Notes: generated from the sequence alone by a model not told the origin. A stretch of DNA of 64,000 nt from Beijerinckiaceae bacterium (GCA_947454485.1 CANGJJ010000009.1:1-64000), one strand, 5' to 3'; numbered from the stretch's first letter, positions 55,337-63,758 are shown. Made by a program: numbers and translations.

Positions 55337-56641
55337 TTATTCGCGTTCGATTCGGATGACCTGCGGGCGTTCCGCGATATAGCCGTCCTTGACCACCGCT
55401 TCCAGCGCCTCGCGGATCGCTGTTTCGGAGGTCGCATAGGTAATCAGCACAACAGGCACAGTACCCTTGGCGCCGGTCTCGCCCGGCGGTTTGCGCTGCA
55501 TGATGCTCTCAAGCGAGATTTGGCGCTCAGCCATGCGGGTCGCGATGGCAGCCGCAGCACCGGGGCGATCTTGCACAGACAAGCGAATGTAATAGCCGCC
55601 CTCATGAATCTGCATGGGCAGACGCTTGGCGCTCTCCAGCGAAGCAACAGGCAGGCCGAAAGGCGCTGAGCGAATGCCCTTGGCGATATCGGCAATATCC
55701 GCCACGACCGCCGAGGCCGTTGCATCACCGCCAGCACCCGGGCCAACAAGTGTCAGCTCCTTCACCGCATCCGCGTCAATCGTCACAGCATTGGTCACGC
55801 CCATGACTTCTGCAACTGCAGACGACTTCGGCACCATGGTGGGATGAACACGCTGCTCGATGCCATGCGCCGTGCGCTGTGCAACACCCAAAAGCTTGAT
55901 GCGATAGCCAAGCTCATCGGCTGATTTCAAATCAGCGAGCGTGATCGACTGAATGCCCTCAACATGGATGGCATCTTTATCAACGGCCGTACCGAATGCG
56001 AGCGAAGTCAAAATGGCAAGCTTATGGGCCGTATCGAAACCGCCGATATCAAAGGTCGGATCAGCCTCGGCATAGCCAAGACGTTGTGCTTCTTTCAGGC
56101 AATCTTCAAAGGACAGTCCCTCGCGCTCCATACGCGTCAGGATGTAATTGCAGGTGCCGTTCAAAATACCATAGACGCGCACGATCTGATTGCCAGCAAG
56201 ACCCTCACGCAGCGTCTTCACAACCGGAATGCCGCCCGCAACCGAAGCCTCAAAGCCAAGCGCAACATGCTTGTCTTCCGCCATGCGCGCGAGCTGCATC
56301 CCATGAGCCGCGAGCAGTGCCTTGTTGGCCGTGACGACAGATTTGCCAGCCAAGAGCGCAGCTTCAACAGCCTCACGCGCAGCGCCTTCAGAGCCGCCCA
56401 TCAATTCCACGAACAGATCAATGTCGGGCGAGCGCGCCAGAGCAACAGGATCATCGAACCAGCTGAGGCCCGAGACATCAATGCCACGGTCGCGGCCGCG
56501 CTCACGCGCTGACACCGCCACAACCTTGATGGAGCGGCCACTGCGGCTGGCAAGAGCTGCCGACTGGCGCTCGAGCAAACGAATAACGGAAACGCCGACG
56601 GTACCAAGACCGGCTATGCCGACGCGAAGGATCTGGGACAT
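55337..56641 (-). CDS. hom: Homoserine dehydrogenase
   Basis: 434 residues from the ATG at 56641. The NAD(P) loop LRVGIAGLGTVGVSVIRLL is at the start. VTANKALLAAHG, FEASVAGGIPVVKTLREGLAGNQI and the hallmark ILNGTCNYILTRM follow (around 100-190), with the catalytic Lys region AYAEADPTFDIGGFDTAHKLAIL. A C-terminal ACT domain (YYIRLSVQDRPGAAAAIATRMAERQISLESI) suggests feedback control by threonine. It converts aspartate semialdehyde to homoserine. Confidence 0.97.
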   Translation of the reverse strand: MSQILRVGIAGLGTVGVSVIRLLERQSAALASRSGRSIKVVAVSARERGRDRGIDVSGLSWFDDPVALARSPDIDLFVELMGGSEGAAREAVEAALLAGKSVVTANKALLAAHGMQLARMAEDKHVALGFEASVAGGIPVVKTLREGLAGNQIVRVYGILNGTCNYILTRMEREGLSFEDCLKEAQRLGYAEADPTFDIGGFDTAHKLAILTSLAFGTAVDKDAIHVEGIQSITLADLKSADELGYRIKLLGVAQRTAHGIEQRVHPTMVPKSSAVAEVMGVTNAVTIDADAVKELTLVGPGAGGDATASAVVADIADIAKGIRSAPFGLPVASLESAKRLPMQIHEGGYYIRLSVQDRPGAAAAIATRMAERQISLESIMQRKPPGETGAKGTVPVVLITYATSETAIREALEAVVKDGYIAERPQVIRIERE

Positions 56642-56719
56642 GGGGCCTCTGGCAAAAGGGCAGCGCCGCGCCTTGTGCCTCATTTGTGCGGCCCAATCAA
56701 GGAACGCTCGCGCTTGGCG

Positions 56720-56956
56720 TTAATTCAGGCCCGTGGGGGAGACATCGTCGGGGCGTACAGGCACCGAGCGCACCCGCCGGGTGGGCAGGTCCACAGGGCT
56801 GAATTCCCCCTTGGAAGGCTCCATAGAGGCCTGAGGTGCGGGGGTTCCATGCCCATGCGGCGCATCCTCGCTCACGGTCCCAAACAGGATCCCGACGAGA
56901 AAGACGAGCATTCCGAGCAGGAAAACCCACAGATAACGAATGGCGCGATCGATCAA
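56720..56956 (-). CDS. Possible small membrane protein
   Basis: 78 residues from a TTG start with GAGG five bases upstream. One strong transmembrane segment (YLWVFLLGMLVFLVGILFG) is followed by a polar His/Pro-rich tail (HGHGTPAPQ). It lies upstream of hom on the same strand, 78 bases away. Another frame (56697-56960) covers the same bases, so this is tentative. No family recognised. Confidence 0.38.
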   Translation of the reverse strand: MIDRAIRYLWVFLLGMLVFLVGILFGTVSEDAPHGHGTPAPQASMEPSKGEFSPVDLPTRRVRSVPVRPDDVSPTGLN

Positions 56957-57049
56957 GCAAGCCTCACAACGCCGACTCAGGCCTAGCGAAGCTAAGTCAG
57001 GGGCCGCGCGACGGCAAGATGAGCCACCTCACCGCCGCGCCCCAACCTA

Positions 57050-58090
57050 TCACTTATTGTGCAATGCTTTCTTGATCTCGTCTGGCAGCGCTTTGGGCGC
57101 GGCATAGATCTTCTTGATGAGGGCGTGGACATCCTCCGCACTCACCGGATCGACATCGAGCGAGGCGCGCTTGGCATCGGCCCTCAACTCAGGATCCTGC
57201 AACGCAGCCCAGAACGCTTTGCGCAGCGCGTCAACACGCTCCTTTGGCACTTCAGGGGCGAGCATATAGGGACGACCAAAGACCATCTGCGCGAAAAAGA
57301 GTTCGAGCATGGCGCGCTGATCATCTGTCTTGGCAAAGCTCATCGCATTGGGAACGCCTGCCTTGTTCAGATCGGGATGACCTTTGGTATGGGTCTGCAA
57401 CACGACACGCATCGTGCCATTCTCACCGAACCAACCCGGATTGGTCACAGAGATCGAGGGCCAGGCAAAACCGCAGGCCGCCTGCACTTCGTTTTTATCA
57501 ATTGCCAAACCGATTTCGCGGCTGCCGGGATAACCCAGCACCATCTTGAATTTCGTGCCGATGATCGCATTCAGGATCTTCGGAAAATCCGAGGTCGAGC
57601 TGGCATTGCTGGCCCCCAGCAGCAGCTCCTTCTTGAACAGATCTTCCACATTGGTGGTGGAGGCATCCTTGCGAGCAACGCAGATATAGACATCGTCATT
57701 CGCGCTGCCGAGGAAATAGGCCTTGGAGGGATCATGCTGCACAGGTGTGATGCCGATCAGCGGCTCCAGCAATGCACCGCCATATAGCGCAGCGATCACC
57801 GTGCCATCTTTAGGTGCGGCATTGTAAACATAATTGCCGGCAACATTCGAACCTGCGCCCGGCATATTGGAGACGACAAAGGTCGGAGCGCCCGGCATAT
57901 GTTTCGTCATATGACGCGCAAGCAAGCGCGCATAAGTGTCATAGCCACCGCCCGCTGAAGAGCCGACGAGAATCTGAACAGTCTTGCCTTTGTAGAAAGC
58001 GGCGATGGCCTCATCGGCCGATTGCGCCATGGCGCCAGCGCATGACAGGCCCAAGGCAACGAGACTGACGAAAGCCCTCTTCAACAGCAT
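57050..58090 (-). CDS. Bug/TctC-like tripartite tricarboxylate receptor (orphan)
   Basis: 346 residues from the ATG at 58090 with AGGAA upstream. Signal peptide ends SCAGAMA-QS. The receptor core has FYKGKTVQILVGSSAGGGYDTYARLLARHMTKHMPGAPTFVVSNMPGAGSNVAGNYVYNAAPKDGT. It is related to the orphan receptors at 15952 and 22479, which share the arrangement of glycine-rich ligand loops. No TctAB genes are near. It lies downstream of the aminotransferase but behind a hairpin, so it probably has its own promoter. Confidence 0.83.
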   Translation of the reverse strand: MLLKRAFVSLVALGLSCAGAMAQSADEAIAAFYKGKTVQILVGSSAGGGYDTYARLLARHMTKHMPGAPTFVVSNMPGAGSNVAGNYVYNAAPKDGTVIAALYGGALLEPLIGITPVQHDPSKAYFLGSANDDVYICVARKDASTTNVEDLFKKELLLGASNASSTSDFPKILNAIIGTKFKMVLGYPGSREIGLAIDKNEVQAACGFAWPSISVTNPGWFGENGTMRVVLQTHTKGHPDLNKAGVPNAMSFAKTDDQRAMLELFFAQMVFGRPYMLAPEVPKERVDALRKAFWAALQDPELRADAKRASLDVDPVSAEDVHALIKKIYAAPKALPDEIKKALHNK

Positions 58091-58157
58091 TTCCTGACCC
58101 CTCAAGATGCGCCTGCGGCGCTTGGGGCAATCAAAACAGACTCGGCGCCAAACAGCA

Positions 58158-58182
58158 ACGGCCGGACACGAGGTCCGGCCGT
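58158..58182 (-). terminator. Perfect ten-pair hairpin after the aminotransferase gene
   Basis: ACGGCCGGAC, five-base loop, GTCCGGCCGT, 23 bases beyond the stop at 58206. No long T-run follows on the minus strand, so it is a terminator-like hairpin. Confidence 0.6.
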
Positions 58183-58205
58183 AAATAAACGGAAAAGCAG
58201 GAAGA

Positions 58206-59423
58206 TCAGGCCGGACGCTTCAGATCCACGACATTGTGGAGGATCTCGTCGGCACTGTCGAAGAATTTGCGAATGCCGCGCGCCGCCTGACGGATACGCT
58301 GCTCATTCTCGACAATGGCGAGGCGCACATAGTCATCGCCATATTCGCCAAAGCCAATGCCCGGCGCCACAGCCACATCAGCCTTCTCGATGAGAAGCTT
58401 TGAAAACTCAAGGCTGCCCAGATGGCGGAACTTCTCGGGCACCGGCACCCAAGCAAACATGGTTGCCTCAGGGGTCGGGATATCCCAACCGGCCGCAGCA
58501 AAGCTCTCCACAAGCGCGTCACGACGCTTCTTGTAGATCGAGCGCATCTCTTTGATGCAATCATCAGGACCGTTCAGGGCTGCGGCAGCCGCCACCTGAA
58601 TGGGCGTGAAAGCGCCATAATCAAGATAGGACTTCACGCGCGCCAGAGCCGCCAACAAGCGCTCATTGCCAACCGCAAAGCCCATACGCCAGCCAGCCAT
58701 GGAGAAGGTCTTCGACATGGAGGTGAATTCAACCGTCACATCCATCGCACCGGGAACCTGCAAGACAGAAGGCGGTGGGTTATCGTCGAAATAAACCTCA
58801 GCATAGGCGAGATCCGACAGAACGAAGATCTCATGCTTCTTGGCGAAAGCAACAAGGTCTTTGTAAAAATCGAGACCCGCAACACAGGCCGTCGGGTTGG
58901 ACGGATAGCAGGTCACAACCGCAATCGGCTTGGGGATCGAATGAATAACCGCACGTTCAAGCTGAACGAAGAAATCCGGCGACGGCTCTGCATTGACCGA
59001 GCGAATAACACCGCCCGCCATCAAAAAGCCGAAAGCATGGATCGGATAGGACGGGTTAGGCACAACCACGACATCGCCGGGCGCAGTGATAGCCTGCGCC
59101 ATATTGGCGAAGCCCTCTTTGGAGCCCAAGGTCGCGACAACCTGCGTATCGGGATTGAGCTTCACGCCAAAGCGGCGCTCGTAATAGGAGGCCTGTGCAC
59201 GGCGCAGACCCGCAATGCCCTTGGAGGCAGAATAGCGATCAGTGCGCGGCTTGCCGGCCGTCTCAACCAGCTTCTCGATGACATGTTTGGGGGCGGGCAA
59301 ATCAGGATTGCCCATGCCAAGGTCAATGATATCGGCTCCATTGGCGCGGGCCTGTGCCTTCAGGCGGTTCACCTGTTCGAACACATAAGGCGGCAGGCGC
59401 TTGACGCGATGGAAGTCGCTCAT
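58206..59423 (-). CDS. PLP-dependent aminotransferase (AlaC/LL-DAP aminotransferase-like)
   Basis: 405 residues, fold type I class I aminotransferase. DIIDLGMGNPDLPAPKHVIEKL near the start, YSASKGIAGLRRA, VVPNPSYPIHAFGFLMAGG, LSDLAYAEVYFDD (Asp and Tyr holding PLP) and the PLP lysine in FTSMSKTFSMAGWRMGFAVGN. The family includes glutamate-pyruvate transaminase AlaC and LL-diaminopimelate aminotransferase. In Rhizobiales it usually precedes hom, as here, which suggests amino acid biosynthesis. The exact substrate cannot be settled by eye. Confidence 0.92.
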   Translation of the reverse strand: MSDFHRVKRLPPYVFEQVNRLKAQARANGADIIDLGMGNPDLPAPKHVIEKLVETAGKPRTDRYSASKGIAGLRRAQASYYERRFGVKLNPDTQVVATLGSKEGFANMAQAITAPGDVVVVPNPSYPIHAFGFLMAGGVIRSVNAEPSPDFFVQLERAVIHSIPKPIAVVTCYPSNPTACVAGLDFYKDLVAFAKKHEIFVLSDLAYAEVYFDDNPPPSVLQVPGAMDVTVEFTSMSKTFSMAGWRMGFAVGNERLLAALARVKSYLDYGAFTPIQVAAAAALNGPDDCIKEMRSIYKKRRDALVESFAAAGWDIPTPEATMFAWVPVPEKFRHLGSLEFSKLLIEKADVAVAPGIGFGEYGDDYVRLAIVENEQRIRQAARGIRKFFDSADEILHNVVDLKRPA

Positions 59424-59489
59424 CGATTCATCCTCGAAAGTAGTGCACTCGTCTAACTTATCTGCGTTTCACTTCCAACTTGTGAACGC

Positions 59490-59900
59490 TCAACGGCCCG
59501 GCAGAATTGCCCCCTTGGCCTGACAATAGCCCACGCAGCGCTCGGCAGCCTTTGGCTTGGGCTTTGGCTCAGCAGCGAGTGGCTTATAGTTCCCAGCCAC
59601 GGCCTTGCGGCCACCCAGCTGGTCATGATCCCGGCGCAATGCGTCGAGTTGCGCCTCTTGGGCGCGGATCTGGGCCGGGGTCAGTGCCTTGCCCGCAGGC
59701 TCGGGGCGCTGGGAATGAACCGGAACAAAGTCCATCTCAGCCGGACGGGAGTTGCGGACGAAATCGGGAGCCTCAACGGGACTGGAGCGCAAATTGAGGA
59801 AGCTCAGCGGCGACATGGAGCGCTCCTGCGCAACCACAGGCGCGGCAAGACCGGCCACCAAGGCCAGAGCCAAAAACCCGATCCCAATGCGCTTGCCCAT
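59490..59900 (-). CDS. Secreted hypothetical protein
   Basis: 136 residues from the ATG at 59900, chosen because it opens the signal peptide MGKRIGIGFLALALVAGLAAPVVA-QE. The track start at 59942 gives no signal. The mature protein is polar, with a charged stretch (QIRAQEAQLDALRRDHDQLGG) that could form a short helix. It ends PKPKPKAAERCVGYCQAKGAILPGR, with two cysteines four apart (CVGYC) that could form a disulfide. No family recognised. It is upstream of the aminotransferase on the same strand. Confidence 0.6.
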   Translation of the reverse strand: MGKRIGIGFLALALVAGLAAPVVAQERSMSPLSFLNLRSSPVEAPDFVRNSRPAEMDFVPVHSQRPEPAGKALTPAQIRAQEAQLDALRRDHDQLGGRKAVAGNYKPLAAEPKPKPKAAERCVGYCQAKGAILPGR

Positions 59901-60148
59901 CACTTCACCCGTGGTTCGAAGAACCGCATCTAGCACCGCCACTGGGGCGATATCATGATCGCCCCCTTTCTACAGCCTTCGCAGAAACTTGGCACTAGAC
60001 TTCTGTCAGCATGACGGAAAGCCGACAGGTGCACGGGGCTGGAAAGGAAATTATCGTTTATTTTCCGTTACTTAAATTCAGCCCCCAGATTGGCCTCTGT
60101 CTTGCTAACCTTGTCTTGGACCCTTCGAGTCACTTGGGAATCAAGACC

Positions 60149-60379
60149 ATGAACCGCCTGCACGCCTTCTTGTTCGGCTCAATCGAGAGTATCGACATCC
60201 ACTCCGACAGTTCGGATGGGCAGGAGCTGCGCACCAAGGCGCTCGCCTCAATCGGCATTTTTGATGCCCCGGTCCCGGTCCGCATGCAGCCCGCTTTGCT
60301 GGGGGCTGACTATGTCCTCGTCCAATATAAGGCCGGGCTTTTGCGCGAGGCCCATGCCGATGTTCTGGTTCTAAACTGA
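60149..60379 (+). CDS. Small hypothetical protein
   Basis: 76 residues from the ATG at 60149. The track start at 60011 extends into likely leader sequence. MNRLHAFLFGSIESIDIHSDSSDGQELRTKALASIGIFDAPVPVRMQPALLG is soluble, acidic, and without signal or cysteine. A strong terminator lies 46 bases beyond its stop, which supports a real transcript. Function unknown. Confidence 0.5.
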   Translation: MNRLHAFLFGSIESIDIHSDSSDGQELRTKALASIGIFDAPVPVRMQPALLGADYVLVQYKAGLLREAHADVLVLN

Positions 60380-60424
60380 CAACCAGCTTGCAAGCCTAAA
60401 AAACCGCTTATATCCTAGAGCCTT

Positions 60425-60449
60425 CCCCGGACCTCTTGTCCGGGGTTTT
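60425..60449 (+). terminator. Strong terminator before the 60461 gene
   Basis: CCCCGGAC, loop CTCTT, GTCCGGGG, TTTT. Eight perfect pairs with a T-run. It ends only 11 bases before the ATG of the next gene. Confidence 0.88.
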
Positions 60450-60460
60450 GCGTGACGGTC

Positions 60461-60877
60461 ATGAGCGGTCGAAAGCCAAATTATCTCCCCGCCCTTGTGC
60501 CGGACGCCAAGTCCCCGGCACCTGCAGACGCGTGGAATGGCCCGCAGATCGAAGGTGTCATCGAGGGTGAGACTTTCGAGCAAGAGCCGCCGATTGACGT
60601 GATCATCGACGCTCGTCAGCTCAAAGAACGCATCATTGATTATCTCGGTGCGGTTCTGGCGCGCTGCTGGATTGATCGCACCCTGCTCGACCGTATTGAA
60701 GAAAATCCGCATCGGGCTTTGCGTCATCTGGGCATTCTTCTGCCTGACGAGATCGACATCAAGGTTGAGCGTCAAAACCAAGAGCGCCCGCGCATGGTGA
60801 TCTATGAGTTCAACCAGACGCGCACCTTCCGCCGCCGCATCTGCTATCTGCAGTTGATCATGATGGCGGGTAAATAG
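60461..60877 (+). CDS. Hypothetical protein with nitrile-hydratase-leader-like segment
   Basis: 138 residues from the ATG at 60461. A GTG at 60452 is the alternative. The first 45 residues are proline-rich and acidic. Residues 61-116, in pieces YLGAVLARCWIDRTLLDRIE and NPHRALRHLGILLPDEIDIKV, follow the pattern A.aW.d..f...ll.dP..al..lG..lPe.v.v.V of the nitrile hydratase alpha N-terminal/NHLP leader family. A basic tail (FNQTRTFRRRICYLQL) ends it. No RiPP-modifying enzymes adjoin. The similarity is by eye only. Its 3' end overlaps the convergent gene at 60858 by 20 bases. Confidence 0.55.
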   Translation: MSGRKPNYLPALVPDAKSPAPADAWNGPQIEGVIEGETFEQEPPIDVIIDARQLKERIIDYLGAVLARCWIDRTLLDRIEENPHRALRHLGILLPDEIDIKVERQNQERPRMVIYEFNQTRTFRRRICYLQLIMMAGK

Positions 60878-61559
60878 TCCCGATCCCTGCTTCAACCAGA
60901 TGAACGCGCTCCGAGCTGAAACGCCAGGGGATGATACGGCGCGTCACGGATGCTGGTAGTATATCGCCCGTCAGATGATCGAGCCATTCGCCGCCCAGAC
61001 CATAGCGTTCCAAAATCTGCACGCCGTTGATCTGCTCGCTCCATTCTCGCACCGGCAGTACATTGAAGCCGGGCGCCGACAGTCGATCATGAAACGACGC
61101 CCAGTCTCTGCCCGCCAAAGCCTCTCGCACATCTTTGAGGCTCTGCTCAGTGGCTTGCGAATCTTTCAATTGAAAGCAACGCTGCCCCGCAACATTGGAG
61201 AGCAAGACTGCGCTGGCTGGATATGCGCTCAAGATGCGCGCGGGCGCAGCAAAAAAATCTTCGCGCGACCAAGTGATCGTCACCCCTGCCCGCCTCAACG
61301 AGCGACCATGCACAAAGTCAAACAGAGGTGATGCAAGCGGGTCGATATCAACGCAGTGAATCTGCGTGAAGCGTGACAGAAAAGAAAAAGGCAAACACCA
61401 GCCAGCGCTGGGACCAATGATGACGAGCGATGAACTCTTTGGTTGCCAATTGGCCAACCACCGCTCGACATCATCACGAAAGGTTTGCCACAGGCCTGTG
61501 CGGGCCCGCAAAGCGCGCAAATGCCAGACAAGGCCGCCCGTTATATCGCTCACGCGCAC
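60858..61559 (-). CDS. SAM-methyltransferase-like protein coupled to the mot operon
   Basis: 233 residues from a GTG at 61559; GTG at 61553 is also possible. SSSLVIIGPSAGWCLPFSFLSRFTQIHCVDIDPLA (around 44-78) reads like a Rossmann-type SAM loop with an acidic residue at the end of strand 2 (CVDID). ASAVLLSNVAGQRCF would be the strand 4 region. No definite family is recognised. Its start overlaps the end of the Cys-rich secreted protein by ten bases, making it the fourth gene of the motA-motB unit. A role in motility is suggested only by this linkage. Confidence 0.55.
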   Translation of the reverse strand: MRVSDITGGLVWHLRALRARTGLWQTFRDDVERWLANWQPKSSSLVIIGPSAGWCLPFSFLSRFTQIHCVDIDPLASPLFDFVHGRSLRRAGVTITWSREDFFAAPARILSAYPASAVLLSNVAGQRCFQLKDSQATEQSLKDVREALAGRDWASFHDRLSAPGFNVLPVREWSEQINGVQILERYGLGGEWLDHLTGDILPASVTRRIIPWRFSSERVHLVEAGIGTIYPPS

Positions 61560-61837
61560 TCACCAGGACTGCGCGAACCAGCGGGGGAGGATTTTCCCGC
61601 CGGGCAAGCAAGCGGATATGTCGCACCAGAGGGAACGTAAAAACCCGGAGGTGAGGGCTTGCAGATATTGCCTGCCGCATAAGTGCCAGCTTCGCATTTA
61701 GGCACAGTATTGCCTGTCAGCCCTGCTGGACGCGCCGGTTTTGGTTTGGGGGCCTCAACAGGCTTGGGCGGTTCGGACGCAAAGGCAGTGGTAAGATATG
61801 CGCCGGAAAACAAGGCGACGCAAAACTTACGGATCAT
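61550..61837 (-). CDS. Secreted Cys-rich protein with GCC2/ephrin-receptor-like repeat
   Basis: 95 residues. The signal peptide MIRKFCVALFSGAYLTTAFA-SE is followed by a Pro/Lys linker (PPKPVEAPKPKPARPAG). Then comes a four-cysteine module: KCEAGTYAAGNICKPSPPGFYVPSG...CPAGKSSPAGSRSPGEC. The CPaGkyS.PAGs.sP..C pattern is like GCC2/GCC3 or ephrin-receptor-like repeats better known from eukaryotic surface proteins. Its ATG overlaps the motB stop by four bases (ATGA), so it is translationally coupled to the flagellar stator genes. Function unknown; a periplasmic or surface location is expected. Confidence 0.65.
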   Translation of the reverse strand: MIRKFCVALFSGAYLTTAFASEPPKPVEAPKPKPARPAGLTGNTVPKCEAGTYAAGNICKPSPPGFYVPSGATYPLACPAGKSSPAGSRSPGECA

Positions 61838-62808
61838 TGCGCCTGCTCCTGGAATTTCAGCGTCACACTGATACGGCGATTACGAGGATCACCTTTATCC
61901 GGCGTGAAGGGCTCGTTATCCGCAACGCCTTCGATACCCGCAAAGCGATCTGGCTTCACACCACGGCGCTCCAGAATCTGGCGCGTAGCCTCCGCGCGTT
62001 CAGCCGACAAGGTCCAGTTGTTGCGCGCTTCCTGATTGCCGGTGAAGGGCACACTATCAGTATGGCCGCGCACCTTGACCTTGTTGGGCATGCCCGCAAC
62101 CGATTTGGCGATCTCATCAATGAGCGCCTGCGCGCGCGGCAACATACGCGATGTGCCAGAGCCAAACATCGAGAAGTCCGACTTGTCGATCACTTCAATG
62201 CGCAGGCCTTCGCGATCACGCGTGATCTGCACCTGACCTTCAAGACCAGACAGCAGCGAGCTTTCCTTCATGCGCTTGCGCAACTCAGCTTCGATCTTGT
62301 CGAAATTCTGCTGATCAATCTCATCGGCAGCCGCTTTTTTCTGCTCAGGATTGAGCGGCTCTTTCGACGGGCCCTTGCCTTCGCCAGCATCAGGCTCTGC
62401 GCCCTTGCCAACATCCTTGTCAGGACCATTGCCCATGCCGTCCTGAGCTTCGGGCATTTTCGGCGGCTCAAGATCGAGGATCGACGTTTGCGAAGCTGCA
62501 TTGGGCAGGCCTTCAGGATCAAGGATGGAGCGGCCACCCAAAATACCGTTCGAGCCAGCCAGCTGACCCATTTGCACAAGGCTCTTGGGCGTCGGCTTGA
62601 AATAATCGGCGATGCTTTTGCGCTGCGCTTCGGAGGTTGCACCCAAAAGCCACATGAGCAGGAAGAACGCCATCATGGCGGTCATCATATCGGCGAGCGC
62701 GATCTTCCACGCACCACCATGCGCGCCAGCCTCTTCACCCTGGATCTTCTTGATGATGATCGGGGCGACCGGAGGGGCTTCTTCCTTGCCTTTCTTGGCC
62801 TCAGCCAT
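61834..62808 (-). CDS. motB: Flagellar motor stator protein MotB
   Basis: 324 residues. GGAWKIALADMMTAMMAFFLLMWLLGATS is the single membrane helix with the proton-carrying Asp40. A long polar linker (about 90-165) leads to an OmpA-like peptidoglycan-binding domain: VKVRGHTDSVPF, NNWTLSAERAEATRQIL and PRNRRISVTLKF. It starts two bases... after the motA stop in the minus direction and overlaps the following gene by ATGA. It anchors the stator to the wall and conducts protons with MotA. Confidence 0.96.
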   Translation of the reverse strand: MAEAKKGKEEAPPVAPIIIKKIQGEEAGAHGGAWKIALADMMTAMMAFFLLMWLLGATSEAQRKSIADYFKPTPKSLVQMGQLAGSNGILGGRSILDPEGLPNAASQTSILDLEPPKMPEAQDGMGNGPDKDVGKGAEPDAGEGKGPSKEPLNPEQKKAAADEIDQQNFDKIEAELRKRMKESSLLSGLEGQVQITRDREGLRIEVIDKSDFSMFGSGTSRMLPRAQALIDEIAKSVAGMPNKVKVRGHTDSVPFTGNQEARNNWTLSAERAEATRQILERRGVKPDRFAGIEGVADNEPFTPDKGDPRNRRISVTLKFQEQAQ

Positions 62809-62809
62809 C

Positions 62810-63673
62810 TTACTTGCCTCTCAGCCCGTCGAAGACTTCGCCGAAGGTCGGCTGGTTATGAGAGCTGATGGCCACGCGCGCCGCCTCAATGACGAGCGGC
62901 TGGGGATGGCCATGCAAGCTGGCAACGATGATCTGCTTCACGACGTGATAGATCTGGCCTTCTTCCTTGATGACCTGCGTCAAGCGGCCGGCCATGGGCT
63001 CCACGATACCGTAGGCCAGGAACACGCCCAAGAAGGTGCCCACCAGCGCCGAACCGATGAGGCCACCCAGAACGGTCGGCGGCTGATCGATGGCGGCCAT
63101 GGTCTTCACCACGCCAAGCACGCAGGCCACGATGCCCAGCGCAGGAAGCGCGCCCGCGAGCGAAGCCAGAGCGTGAGCGGGATGACCCGCGTGATTCATA
63201 TGTTCCTTGATCGCAGCATCCATCACCTCTTCCACCGCATAGGCATTGAGATTGCCCGACGAGATGACCATGAGACGGATCGTATCTGTGATCAGATGGA
63301 CGAGATGATGATCGTGCAGGATCTTGGGATATTCACTGAAGATCGCGCTCGATTCAGGATTTTCGACATGGGACTCGAGGGCCACCGGACCATCAACGCG
63401 CAAGATCTTCATCAAGCGCGAGACGAGGAAGATGACATCGAGAAAGTCCTGCTTCTTCCATTTGGAGCCGCCGAAGATCTTACCAAAGCCGCCAGCGACG
63501 CCTTTGATCGTATCAAGGTCGTTGCCCACCAACATCGCCGCGATACCCGCGCCAAGAATGGTTGCAAGCTCCGCAGGTGCGGCGTGGGCAATCACGTCCA
63601 TGCTGCCGCCGTGCAGAATGAACACGCCGAACACGCAGATATGAAGCAGCACGAGGCCGATGATGCCGAACAC
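62810..63673 (-). CDS. motA: Flagellar motor stator protein MotA
   Basis: 287 residues from a GTG at 63673 with GGAG upstream. Four membrane segments are visible. The two conserved prolines lie in ALPALGIVACVLGVVKTM and ALVGTFLGVFLAYGIVEPMAG. The cytoplasmic loop between segments 2 and 3 contains the charged rotor-interaction region (SRLMKILRVDGPVALESHVENPE). It forms the proton channel and torque generator with MotB. The gene follows the flagellar hook/rod gene at the right edge by 85 bases. Confidence 0.96.
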   Translation of the reverse strand: MFGIIGLVLLHICVFGVFILHGGSMDVIAHAAPAELATILGAGIAAMLVGNDLDTIKGVAGGFGKIFGGSKWKKQDFLDVIFLVSRLMKILRVDGPVALESHVENPESSAIFSEYPKILHDHHLVHLITDTIRLMVISSGNLNAYAVEEVMDAAIKEHMNHAGHPAHALASLAGALPALGIVACVLGVVKTMAAIDQPPTVLGGLIGSALVGTFLGVFLAYGIVEPMAGRLTQVIKEEGQIYHVVKQIIVASLHGHPQPLVIEAARVAISSHNQPTFGEVFDGLRGK

Positions 63674-63707
63674 TTGAAACTCCGTCCGTGAAGCTGCCGT
63701 GGCAGCA

Positions 63708-63733
63708 GGGGAAGCCGCCGGAGGCGACTCCCC
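63708..63733 (-). other. Hairpin between the flagellar gene and motA
   Basis: GGGGA...GCC-GGA-GGC...TCCCC, an imperfect stem in the 85-base gap, without a T-run. A second perfect repeat, GCTGCC-GT-GGCAGC, lies at 63693-63706. They may be attenuating or mRNA-stability structures. Confidence 0.35.
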
Positions 63734-63758
63734 AACTAGCTGTAGCTAGACCCTTTTA

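Noticed and set aside
56697-56960. 87-residue minus-strand ORF overlapping the possible small membrane protein
   Set aside because: No hydrophobic segment or signal. The 56720-56956 frame has a clean transmembrane helix.
61798-63691. Large plus-strand ORFs antisense to motB and motA
   Set aside because: Shadows of two complete, conserved genes on the minus strand.
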